From: Massospora cicadina
Lineage: Eukaryota > Entomophthoromycota > Entomophthoromycetes > Entomophthorales > Entomophthoraceae
Assembly: GCA_022478985.1 (NCBI GenBank)
Contig: JAKSZP010013318.1
Location: 87,910 to 151,909, forward strand
DNA length: 64,000 bases
Reading direction: 5' to 3'
Shown here: piece after piece, positions 1 to 9,340 of the stretch
Layout: each line of letters opens with the position of its first letter
Numbering within the stretch: the stretch's first letter is position 1
The notes under the pieces: model-generated
Database searches by the model: none
What the model saw: only the letters and a program-made list of their open reading frames with translations
Told to the model about the DNA's origin: nothing
Position numbers and translations under genes: made by a program

Positions 1-1306
1 CACGGAGGGTTTGGCCATTTATGGCGCAGACCCATGTTGCAGTTTGTGGTTCCCAATGGGGCAAATTGGTTAGCAGGGCCTCACACCTTTTCAATAATCT
101 GCCCATTTCATTGTGACTCTCACCTCATGGTTCCCCCGCACTGTGATCAGATCTGCCCCTGATCACCCATTCTGAGCGCGCATCAAAAATGGCTGCACCA
201 TTTGCCCCTTGTGCTTCAAGCTTGACACTCAAGGCACAAGTGCCCCATGGTTGCCGCTTCTGCTGCATCTGCCACTCAGGTCTCAGGAGCTGCCCTGGCT
301 GCTGCCTCACCCCAATTTTTTGAATGGGGCTCAATCCTCCCACCCCCAACGTCGAGGAATTCTGGTGCTGTTTCCAAAGTGGTGACTAATCAAAATTATG
401 AAAATCTAAAAACTTTGAAAATTTGACTGATTACAGAATCCTGAGTCAATGTATGAACAGTTTCAGCTGAGCTGTCATGGTTGACAGCACGTGGCCAATC
501 AGCTCTGACCACAGCCCTAATTCCTGTGGCTGGACCAGCGCTGGCTGAATCCAATTCATTTGAGGCTCTCAAATGGATTGAGGACTTATATATGGCCATG
601 CCACGTAAAACCCAATTTTGCTTTGGAGGAGTTCTTTGTTGATCCTCCTGATTCGCATTCCCACCATTTTCATCCAAAAATGGGTTTTCCGTTTATAAAA
701 ATGTTAACAATATGGCAGTCGTAGATGCAGCTGCCCCAGCCAACACCCTCCTCCACCAGCAACTCCATGGGGCAATGGAGCCCCTTGTTGAGGGTATTCC
801 AATCCCCCAAATTTCCTCATGATTTTGAGGAAGATGCAAAGTACAAGGTTGAGGAGCTTGCTTTTGGTGCGAGCTGTGCTTGCATCAATGAAGCAAAAAC
901 TTCTCTTTTTGAACTCAATTATCCTGAAACCCACCGGTGCATCAAGTCAATTACTTGTGTGCCAGCTCTCATCAATTTGCTGAGCATCAACTTGCTTATT
1001 ACGTTGAGGCGATGGACACCACCAGCCTCATTAACAAAGAAAACCCCCAACTATGCCTCATTATGCCCCATGTCACTGATGCTCCCACCCCAATTCTGTC
1101 CGCCATGGTCTGCCAGCTAAAGTGGGCGCCAGACAAAAGTTTCCTCAAAGCCTCCTCACCATGTGATATGGCTTTCTAGGCTGATAACCTAGGGGCTATA
1201 TTAGGAATTTTTTAATCTATGATAATCCCTTTGTTTGGCCCATCTGCGAATAAAGATGTATGGCGGCTCCCCCTTTTGGGTTGGGTACCACTAGTACTAA
1301 AAAACA
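1..1306 (+). mobile_element. Repeat family X, copy 1 (3' part; left end outside window), degenerate protein-coding retroposon
   Basis: I do not recognise the encoded protein. Read on the plus strand, bases 1-120 translate to a stretch containing LQFVVPNGA that is matched by the minus strand at about 2430-2540, so 1-1306 and 1307-3130 are inverted copies of one family. Around 937-1130 a second conserved block (ending in LIMPHVTDAPTPIL) matches the minus-strand block ILSPHVADHPTPLL near 1420-1450. Many frameshifts and stops separate these blocks, so no intact product remains. The last 60 bases (1249-1306) contain AATAAA, then CCCCC, GGGTTGGG and CTAGTACTAAAAAA, and can be aligned with the 3' end of LINE B at 14633-14690 and 60955-61010. 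That makes this end a retrotransposition-type 3' terminus. I see no reverse transcriptase. It could be an ORF1-only non-autonomous retroposon or a captured gene. Confidence 0.55.
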
Positions 1307-3130
1307 AGCGGGCAAAACACAACGAATGAGAAAAACAAACCAGGTGTGGCAGCGCCAAGGCGCTCAACCCTCCATGGCAGAAGGGGAGGGGGATTGTGGG
1401 GGCTTATTCTCAGTATCAGAGTCCTCATTGGCGAGAGTGCGGGACAAGGAGGAGAGCAAAGGGGTGGGGTGATCAGCAACATGGGGAGAGAGGATGCTGA
1501 TGATCGGCTGGTTGATGAAATTACCTGAGGACAGTAATTCGCTGATGTACTTGGAACAGCAGGCCTCCGCCTTAATGTGGAGGGAAGGAAGCTGGAACAA
1601 TATAGCCATGAAGGCGTGAGTGACTCTTGGGTTGATCTCCACGGCGGAAACCACTTTCTAGATGGTGTCATTAGCGTGCTTGTGGGCAAACATAATGGAT
1701 TGTTTGTTATGAGGGGATTTGGATAGATTGATGATGTGAGGAGAGAGTTTCATGGTGAGCGCCAATACTGATGACTCAGCCATCTCATGGATGGTGGTTA
1801 TGTCAGGGTGAGCAGCTTTCCATGATAGCGATCTGGTGATCTGAGTAAAACTTTAAGGCTTTTGGCTGGGGGGCATAAAACCATTGAGTGACTGGTTTGG
1901 GGTTTCATACTTGGATAAATTCATCATATGTGGGCTGCAAGGCTACAATTACAATACCCATCTCATCCATTTCAGCCAATATGGATCATGGGTTCTTGTC
2001 AAATTCATAATTGAGGTCAGTGAATTGAAGTGGAGTGGCGGCAACTGCAGAATAACATGGGAACCCACATTTGTACAAGCTGTTTCATGATTGGATGAGG
2101 CGCAAGTGGCACTGGCCTGAGGAAGGGGTTGGTTGGCTGCAGCGGGCACCAAAGTGGCAGCAGGATTTAAGGGATGTGGGTTAGGATCATACCCCATGCC
2201 AGAAAGGCAGTGGGTTGTGGGGAAGATTGGGGGCCAGACAAAACAGCACTGGGATGGAGGAATCCGCAAGGGAGGGGCATTTACGATTTGAGTAATATAA
2301 CTCAAAGCAGGAAGGGGCATATGGTCCTCCTGCCCTCAACGTGGGCCCAGAATGGGTGGTTGGGGGTGGAGGGAATGATAGCTTGGGGGAAGTGACAACG
2401 CAACTTTAGAAATTCAGGGCTGATCGTGGCAAATGTCTGAGGCCTGGCTAGGCAAGCGGCCCCATTGGGGACCACAAACTGAAGGATAGGGTTGAAGCCG
2501 TAATGGCCAAACCTTCCATCAGCTCCTGATGAAGCACTGCATGGGGGAGATGGGTGGGCAACCCCGCAAACTGAACCACCGAGTGGCGTTAGTGGGGAGC
2601 CGGGTGTGCATTGTTGGGATAGGGGTGCCCTTGAAGGCCAGGGGCACTGTAGCCGCAGTGGTGGCGTCAGCTTCACAAGTAAAGCTTAAGTCAAAAAAAC
2701 CCTTAAAGGGGCAGAAGTCTATAAAGCTGTCTGGCAGTATCACCGCTTGGGCCAAGTCAATAATTGCTTGTTCCTCATATGGGACCAATCTCCTGTACTC
2801 AACCAAAGGCCAAAATGAAGCTGGGAGCAGGGAGAATGAGTGGGCTGCGAGGCACAGCCTAGGCATGTGCCAGGTGGATGGCGAGATCCTTGGGCGGATT
2901 AAACTGATCTAAGGACTTAGTGGGACTGGATGAACCAGTCCAAGAACCTTTTCCCACTGGACGGAAAACGCTGGGCAGGGTTTCGCCACTTCCCCACACT
3001 GGAGCAGCCAGTGGTAAATCTGATGTCATTAGGGATCCTATGGGAGCGGCAGGCGTAGGAACAATGATTGTTTACTTACTTTTTGAATAAAATTGCTCAA
3101 AAGTGACTCCAAGCAAAAATCAAAATTTTT
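1307..3130 (-). mobile_element. Repeat family X, copy 2 (X'), inverted relative to copy 1
   Basis: Minus-strand relative of the repeat at 1-1306. Reading from right to left: a leader at about 3070-3125 has a CACTTTT motif flanked by short complementary arms (TTGCT and AGCAA) and followed by ATTCAAA, as at the 5' ends of the LINEs here. Next comes a Pro/Ser/Thr-rich coding stretch (about 3065-2860), a globular stretch (about 2800-2300, with FVVPNGA), and a C-terminal block (about 1720-1364) ending in an acidic tail EDSDTEN and the stop at 1364. Several frameshifts and stops break the reading frame. No RT, endonuclease, integrase or zinc knuckle is visible. The two X copies meet tail to tail at about 1306. 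Copy 1 may have inserted into the 3' untranslated part of this one, since I see no A-rich tail on X' itself. Confidence 0.5.
1364..3065 (-). pseudogene. Degenerate ORF of repeat family X' (function unknown)
   Basis: Pieces of one protein lie in different minus-strand frames. An N-terminal low-complexity segment (about 3065-2865) includes PTPAAPIG and GSSSPT. A middle segment at 2866-2519 includes EEQAIIDLAQA. A frameshifted continuation at 2580-2302 includes GHYGFNPILQFVVPNGA. A C-terminal segment at 1720-1364 includes LPSLHIKAEACCSKY and SPHVADHPTPLL. The copy at 1-1306 preserves the middle and C-terminal blocks, which argues that these were once coding sequence under selection rather than chance ORFs. 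Total coding potential is several hundred codons. I cannot assign a family. A gag-like structural protein of a retroposon is one guess and a captured host gene another. Confidence 0.4.
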
Positions 3131-3201
3131 TAAATGTGACTCATTTTGCCAATGCTTTTTGCCAATGCAGGATTTAGTTTGCAACAAGTAGTAGCAGAAA
3201 A
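3131..3201. other. Short spacer between repeat X' and the G1 LTR
   Basis: A+T-rich spacer with a short direct repeat (GCCAATGC twice, at about 3151-3172). Nothing else is visible. Confidence 0.3.
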
Positions 3202-3293
3202 TGCTGTGAAAATTTTATATGATCACATTCTCTAGATTGATATTAGAGATCTAAACTATTTAATTATTGGTTCATAAATTTAATATAGTTTAA
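3202..3293 (+). repeat. G1 5' LTR, first part (before the LINE A1 insertion)
   Basis: Aligns with the start of the 3' LTR at 12106. Both open with TGC, then AAATTTTATATGA, CACATT and a run to TTCATA. The LTR is cut at 3293, where LINE A1 begins, and resumes at 8592. The last 19 bases (3275-3293) are repeated at 8592-8610 with two mismatches; this is the LINE target-site duplication. Confidence 0.8.
3275..3293. repeat. Target-site duplication of LINE A1, left copy
   Basis: Nineteen bases starting TAAATTTA and ending TAGTTTAA. The right copy is at 8592-8610 with two differences. The duplicated sequence belongs to the G1 LTR, which is what an insertion into that LTR predicts. Confidence 0.75.
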
Positions 3294-3386
3294 ACTTTTC
3301 TTTCTCGTTGCAAACACTTTTGCAACCCATTCAATTCAAGACTAAATCTAGTTTGATAATCTCATAGAGGGGATTAGTCTGCGCCC
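3294..3386 (+). promoter_or_regulatory. LINE A1 5' leader with terminal hairpin
   Basis: The element starts with ACTTTTCTTTC, then an 8-bp perfect stem GTTGCAAA (3307-3314) pairing with TTTGCAAC (3319-3326) around a CACT loop, then ATTCAATTCAA and GTTTGATAATC. Elements A3 and A4 keep CTTTC, the CACTTT loop and ATTCAA/TTTGATAAT but have different, still complementary, stems. LINE promoters are internal and lie at the 5' end, so this leader is the natural place for one. Its role here (promoter, translation, RT or packaging signal) is inferred. Confidence 0.55.
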
Positions 3387-4807
3387 ATGTCTGGGAGCAG
3401 TTGGGCAAGCAAGGCAAGAGGAGCAGGCGGAAGGCCCGCGGCCTCTAACATTTGAAAACGCCCCAGAGAATCTGGTGGAATAGAAAAAATCTAAAAAAAC
3501 TGGCGGTCACAATTTCCCCGGAGATACTCACATGGCAAGCACGATGCAACCAGTACATCAACACGCCACATTCCTAGCCACTTTCGTCGGTGGAATTTGG
3601 AGTCCGTGTGTATCTGGACATCCAAAAAACGGCCCTATGGGAAAAATTTTGTGAAGATGTACACAAGATTTTCCCAACTGCGGTGTACGTTGCACCTCAT
3701 TCCATGTCACATGGTTAGCTGGACCTAGGTTTTGAAAGCAAAATAGCAGCAGACGAGGCTGCAGCAGTGCGCATAGTGATCGACCTCCCTGAAGGGCAAC
3801 AGGTCATTGAAACTAAACGCACCAGATGGACAAAATCAAACCAAATTTTCCTCACGTTTGACTTTTTGCCTACTACGGTAAAACGTGACATTTTGGAGCA
3901 ACACCTGAAAGATAGTCTCGCCATATATGGCAAAATACAATCTTTTGAAATGCAACGTTTCACGCTGATGCCACACCTGTGCACTGGCAAAGCCATCGCA
4001 GTTCTGACCCCAACTGAGGAGATCACGAAGGACCTAACCCAGATCCCGCACTCCACCTTTATTGACATTGCAGGGCACACCACCCACCCATTCCGGGTAT
4101 CCGTGGACAGCGCCCCCCCCCATTTGCACCCACTGTGATGTCTTCAGACATAAGGCACACGTGTGCCTCATCAAAGAGGGTGTCACATTCCAAGAGCACC
4201 CCTCAGTGGCCATGGCCAGCGGAGAGGCGCACTACGAACCAACCGCAAGCACCAAGGAGGCTTTCCTGTGGGGAGCACAAGGCTGCTACCTATTGGTAAA
4301 GCCCATCTCCCCGCAGGAGTGGAAGAAGGCCAAGCAGGCCCATAGGACCGCGGTCAAGGAAGCAGCCAAGGTCACCACCACCATCCCACACTCAAAATGC
4401 CAGGAGGACATGGAGACCTTCGCGGGGTTGAAGCAACTCGGGAATCCATCACCCAATCAGATTGGGAGGCCCATGCCAAACGGGCCACTCAATCCAAGGA
4501 TCCAATGGGAGATTCGATCTCACCCAATCGCTGCACCCAAGCCCTGGTCAAAACTGACTTGGGACCTATCCCAACCAAAAATTTTTTTGCCTCACTCGTT
4601 GGTGCACCAAACTTATATGCACCGCAAAAAATTCGTCCGATGTCAGGAAAACAAAAAGCAAAGGCCAAAGCCAACGTGACTCTTTCCGCAAAAATTAACA
4701 AAAACCCTGATAGCGTTGCTGCTAATACCCGTGCTGCTGTGAAAGCCTGTGGGGACCTGGAAGAGGCTGGTGGGCCAGGGGGCCCACCCCTCGCACCTAA
4801 GGTGTGA
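3387..4807 (+). pseudogene. LINE A1 ORF1 (RRM-like, CCHC zinc knuckle nucleic-acid-binding protein), broken
   Basis: ORF1 proteins of LINEs coat the RNA and act as chaperones in the ribonucleoprotein particle. Start at ATG 3387 (MSGSSWASKA), chosen because A4 (48857) also begins with a motif containing WAS. An in-frame TGA at 3453-3455 is shared with A2. One base missing from the A run near 3485 then shifts the frame. The RRM-like region lies at about 3780-4030 (IFLTFDFLPTT, then GKIQSFEMQ). A CX2CX4HX4C knuckle (CTHC...H...C) lies at about 4119-4166 after another frameshift. The C-terminal basic region at 4397-4807 ends LAPKV. The stop TGA 4805-4807 overlaps the ORF2 start ATG 4807-4809 by one base, suggesting coupled reinitiation in the parent element. 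Confidence 0.8.
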
Positions 4808-7800
4808 TGGGGGAAACCTTCACTCTAGGGACGCTGAATATCGCCAGACTCAAGGCCTCCCCATCCCAGGCTAGGAAACTGAGTTTTTTACAAAACAATT
4901 TACCCGTGGATATCCTGGCCATCCAGGAAACCCACTGTCCATGAGGTTCCGATGAAGCTTGGAAAACAATGCTCCTACCATCTCTATCCTTTTGGTCAAA
5001 GCAATGTGGGGTGCTAATTTGGAAAAACAATTTTTTCAAATTTACATCTTCAGAAACATTCCTAAATGACCGAGTGCTCGTTGTCACCTTCTCATGGGCT
5101 GATGTTGCACACACAATTGTCAACATTTACGCCCCAAACGGTGCACAAGAGCGTCAGGAATTTTTCTCATCGGTCAAATCCCTCCCACTACCCCCCAATT
5201 CTTTCCTAATTGGTGACATGAACTGTTGGCTAACCTCACTAATGGACTGGTGGCTGCCCTCACCCCACGCCCCACAGGGTCACGTAGAACTACGCGTTCT
5301 AAAAGCCATTCTTGGGTTAATGGATGCGCTGCCGCGACATGCCCCACTGCTCAAAAACATGACGCGTCCCCACATCCACAACGGCCAATTAAGGTCCATG
5401 ACCCGCATCGACCTCATTCTAGCACTGGCGAAATTCCAACCCCACATCTCCCACTTAAAAACAATGAAAATGGAATTCTCCGACCACCGACTGGTCTTGA
5501 TAACATACCACTTACCCATCACAGTTGAAAAGGCCCCACATTGGTGCAAAATCCGCCCCCCAGAGCTCATGTCGCCAGGATTTTCCACGTGGGTGGAAGA
5601 GGCAACTTTGGCAAAATCATTTGTTGCACCATTTTGCGCAGACCCCATTTCCACATGGGCAACTTTCAAGAAGACACCATCTGCCACTATTGCCATCTCT
5701 CATCCAGATGCTCACGAGCCACATTGGCAGTTATATTGCACGCACTGAAGGAATTGGCCCACTTGGAGTCCAACATTCCAGCCTCAGGATATAGCCCTGC
5801 ATGGGGCCAGAAGTGGGCGGAGGCAGCAGCCCACCTCAATGCACTTGAAAGGCAACACAAACATCAAGTTTATGTCCAATACAGGGCCACACACATCACT
5901 AAAGGCGACAAGTGCACCGCATACTTCTTCAAAAAATTTTTTGCACCATGCCAGAGCGTGGCCTGCACACAGGTGCGAAGATCGGATATTTCTATTGTGG
6001 ATACACTGGCTGAAGTGGCAATCGAAATGAAAAGATATTACTCCGAGTTATACTGAGCTGAACCAATTCAGCCAGCTGAAATGGCGGAATTTCTTGACAG
6101 AGCTCATATCTGCACCATTTTCTGATACCCAAAAATAATGAATTTAATTACTCCAAACGAATTATGGACTACCATTTGCGGTGCACCAAACTGAAAATGC
6201 CCAGGCCCAGATGGCATTCCATATGAGTTCTACAAAAAATATAAATATATATCCCCATTGCTGCTAGCCTCACTCAACCAAAGCCTGTTGGAAACGCGCC
6301 TCCTACCAGGAGGACATGAGGCCTTTACGGTCACACTCTTCAAGAAAGGGGATAGGCTAGACTTAGCCAACTGGCGCCCCGTTTCTCTAACAAACACAGA
6401 CACCAAAATTTTAATAAAAATTATGGCTAACCGTTTAGGGACTGTAGCATCTGCCACCATCTCTCCAGAACAATTCAGTTTCATCCCCAGAAGGTCGATT
6501 TGGGATAACGTGCACTCTGTGGCTAATGTGTGTCAGTCCACAGCCTCTGGGGCACTTGTATTCTTGGATCAACAAAAGGCCTATGATAGAGTAAACTGGG
6601 AATACCTTAGGGCCTGCCTCCAACAATTCCGCCTACCTCCCCGCTTCATTAACTGGGTAATGCTGCTCACAGAATCTGCAACAATGGCAGTGCGTGGCCC
6701 AGGTTTCCTAACGGAAGTAGTCCATCCTCAAGGGGCCTGCGACAAGGGGACCCCCTGAGCCCACTCTTATACAACTTCAGCCTTGACCCACTACTGCGAA
6801 ATGTGAATGCCCAACTCACTGGGGTCCATGTGCCAGGCCAAACCCCAGTCAAAATGATGGCATTTGCAGATGATTGCGTGGTGGGGGTGTCTAATAACAA
6901 AGATGCACGCGCGCTTGAAGCCCTCATCCAGGATTCCTGGGTAAGCAACGCGGCACTGAACGCCTCCAAAACCGAAATCATCCTCCTTGGTCAGTTTCAG
7001 AACTGCTGGGCCCCAGCAAGTAGTTCCCAACCCGGCCCATCTGCTCGCCCACGTCCACGCCTTACTAACTCAAAATACACCGCTCCACTGGTGCTTCCCT
7101 TTGTGCCACGACCTGCCATAGGACCGGTATGCCATCTGGGCGTGTGGTTGGAGGCAGGTGGATACGCGTCAGCAGTAATGGAGTGCCATATACTGGACTA
7201 CGTGACGAAGCAAATCGCCTCTCTCAGAGCCCACCCTACTACCCTCACTGGCAGGGTTGTTCTTGCCAACTCTATGCTCCTATTTAAAGTCTGGTTTGGA
7301 GCCCACGCCATACCTTCTCCCCAAGCTTCTTCAAATCCCTGTATGCTTTGCTACAAGGTTGGCTTTGGTCAGGCCGCCCTCCACCAGTACGGCTAGAGGT
7401 CATGTTTGGCCCTCATCATCATGGTGGCATGGGCCTACTTGACTTCAAAGCCCATGCCGCCAAGATCCTGGGCACCTGTATTGCGGCCGTCACTGCTCCT
7501 ACACTCCCATCCCAACACTGGTCCCGCGTGGCCCGCTCCAACTTCTCCTGAGCCTTGGGCCTCAACAATCCATCAAACCCCCACTCCCTGATGAAATACC
7601 TCGCATCAAACACATCAGCCACAGGTCCTCACGGGACTAAAACCCACTACAAACGAATCATACTCTCCATGCAAAGCGCAGAGTGGAGAATTCGTATTAG
7701 TGGACATACAACCTGGAGAGGCCGCCCCTCTCCTCAATTCACACAAGAGGTACAGGGTCTACCCATCCATGATGGCGTGATCCCATTCGACCCCAAGTCC

Positions 7801-8424
7801 TATCCAGGGTGGACTACCTGGACATGATGGACATCCCTTATTCCACTGAGACCCAAAAGACTATCTGGAAATACGCACACCATCCTCTGTTGCAGCCTCA
7901 AGTCCGCTCCCATGTGTGGCGCTGCCTGAGGCGGGTGTATCGTACAGCTGAGCGCTCTAATGCTTTACACTCATCCTGTGTCGTGTGTGGCCAGTATGGA
8001 ACGCTGTTTCACCGCCTGGAGAAGTGCCCCACCTCTAAAGTAATATGGCGCGAAGTCCAACGTCTGCTAGGCCAGGATCAAACACATCCCTTCAGTCTGT
8101 CAAGAGATATGTTTGCTTCATCAATGGCCTCCCCCTCCCACCCTCCCTTCGTGCTCTGGTGGTTGCAATCGCCATGTGGACTATCCACACGATTGTCTTG
8201 GATGCCATCGCCAGATCCATCCCCACCCTCCCTGAAGCTGTCCACAGATTCCAGTCTCATTTGGTGGATCACTTTCAAGCGTGGATGTTTGGATATCTCC
8301 CACCACGTTGCTGACAGCTGGTCTCCTCTGGTTCCCAGTCTGGTTCATCAAATCAGACCCCTTCCTCCACACGTGCTCAATAGTGGCTACGCCCCCTACA
8401 CACGTTCCCTCCCCCTTCCCATAA
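4807..8424 (+). pseudogene. LINE A1 ORF2 (APE endonuclease, reverse transcriptase, Cys/His domain), broken
   Basis: ORF2 nicks the target and reverse-transcribes the RNA in place. APE domain about 4830-5720: QETHC, GDMNCW, RIDLIL and SDHRLV are the expected metal-binding and catalytic motif positions. RT about 6200-7350: CPGPDGIPYEFY, LANWRPVSLTNTD, QQKAYDRVNW and the catalytic FADD near 6867. C-terminal Cys/His domain about 7900-8050 (CVVCGQYGTLFHRLEKC). It is not continuous: in-frame TGA at 4942, 6054, 6123, 6192 and 7551, and frameshifts near 5670 and 6730. Four of the stop positions recur in A2. The end at 8424 (after PSPFP) is taken from A2, where this frame is open to the matching stop. 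Confidence 0.85.
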
Positions 8425-8544
8425 GTGGCGTTCCCGCTGGCAACAAGAGATAACATCGCTTCACTGGGGTGCCTCCCCTGGTACTAAGTTTTGTCTCGTC
8501 TGAGTCATATTTGGAAGTGTCCATCCCATGGTCAGCCTTCCCCA

Positions 8545-8591
8545 ATAAATTTAAAAATTTAAAAATTTAAAAATTTTAAAAATTTATATTT
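8545..8591 (+). repeat. LINE A1 3' tail: AAATTTAA-type microsatellite
   Basis: After CCCCAATAAATTT the element ends in short repeats of A5 and T3 units rather than a pure poly(A). A2 has the same kind of tail (minus strand, 23151-23172). Such tails are made by RT slippage during target-primed reverse transcription. Confidence 0.7.
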
Positions 8592-9320
8592 TAAATTTAT
8601 TTTAGTTTAATGATTAAGTTTTGGGAGAATAATTTATTTTATGTTGCATATTTTGGTTATAATATTGACCAAATGGTTAATTTTAGATTTGAGAGGATTG
8701 CATTTGAAAAATAATTATGTTTACTATTTTGTTGAGAATTGTTGCTGAAACATGATTATGAGTAAATCAGCTCAAATTGTGTAATTACTCGTACATAATC
8801 GTTGGGTTTAGAAACCAACATGTTGGCTAATCCATGTAGCGATTTAGATACAGCAATTCTTGTGAAAATCAGCTTTAATTTCCCAAAATTGAACCAATAT
8901 TCCTTTTTGTAAGCTAGGAATTCCAAGGCCATTATGGTTACCATAATTACCCATAACACATGTCCTTCATTACTATTTCCTAAAATTATTATCTAAAAAA
9001 TAATGTAAACACCTTAGAGCTGATATTCATTTATTGTTATCATTTACTGATTGTTTACTTTAAGATGAAGTTGTAAATAAGTACTTCTTGTTTAAGTGTC
9101 AACGCTAGAGTGAGGCCAAAGTCCTTTGAACATTTATGTACTGCAAGGGTGAGGCCAAATTAGCTTGTAAAATCTTATCTGCCAGAGTAAGGCCAAATCT
9201 CACAATAATCAAAGCTCAACTAAGCTAGTTGCCTCTATACTTATAGAAAGTCCATATTTATTTCTTGAGTCAGTAGTTAAGTGAACCTGTGCACCAGTGA
9301 AAACCCTGCAGTTTTTACAC
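8592..9320 (+). repeat. G1 5' LTR, second part (after LINE A1)
   Basis: Resumes exactly where the LTR was cut and aligns to 12210-12910, ending TTTTTACA. It contains three spaced copies of a GTGAGGCCAAA-like motif at about 9104-9120, 9143-9160 and 9181-9198, all three also present in the 3' LTR. The ends TG and CA fit an LTR. Confidence 0.75.
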
Positions 9321-9340
9321 GTGGTGCTCATTATAAGTAT
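9321..9340 (+). promoter_or_regulatory. G1 primer-binding-like site
   Basis: TGGTGCTCATTA starts two bases after the 5' LTR. TGG at this position is the usual complement of a tRNA CCA end. The same TGGTGCTCA follows the 5' LTR of G2 (30057), and a one-base variant occurs in G3 (55133). I cannot name the primer tRNA. Confidence 0.55.

Larger units (their letters stand above)
3294..8591 (+). mobile_element. LINE A1, full-length non-LTR retrotransposon (about 5.3 kb), decayed
   Basis: Complete insertion with a 5' leader, ORF1 (RRM-like region and CCHC knuckle), ORF2 (APE endonuclease, reverse transcriptase, C-terminal Cys/His domain), a short 3' untranslated region and an A/T-rich tail of repeated AAATTT units. 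It is closely matched over its whole length by A2 (23151-28436, minus) and more distantly by A3 and A4. It is flanked by a 19-bp imperfect target duplication and sits inside a gypsy LTR. ORF1 and ORF2 both carry frameshifts and stops, so the copy is inactive. No RNase H domain is apparent. The domain order fits APE-type LINEs of the L1/Tad-like kind; I do not assign a clade. Confidence 0.9.

Noticed and set aside
3294..3360. Self-cleaving ribozyme (HDV-like or hammerhead) at LINE 5' ends
   Set aside because: Such ribozymes occur at 5' ends of some LINEs, but I see neither a hammerhead core nor an HDV-type double pseudoknot; only the single hairpin is supported.
3387..8424. Alternative genetic code with TGA as sense codon
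   Set aside because: TGA also ends ORF1 at the ORF2 junction, the long open RT blocks contain no TGA, and aligned residues differ (Gln, Lys, Arg, Gly). Shared descent from a defective source is simpler, so I report the pattern but not a code change.
3387..8424. Repeat-induced point mutation as cause of the decay
   Set aside because: Some lesions are C to T, but frameshifts are at least as frequent and many C-containing sites are intact in A2 and B1; not established from this window.
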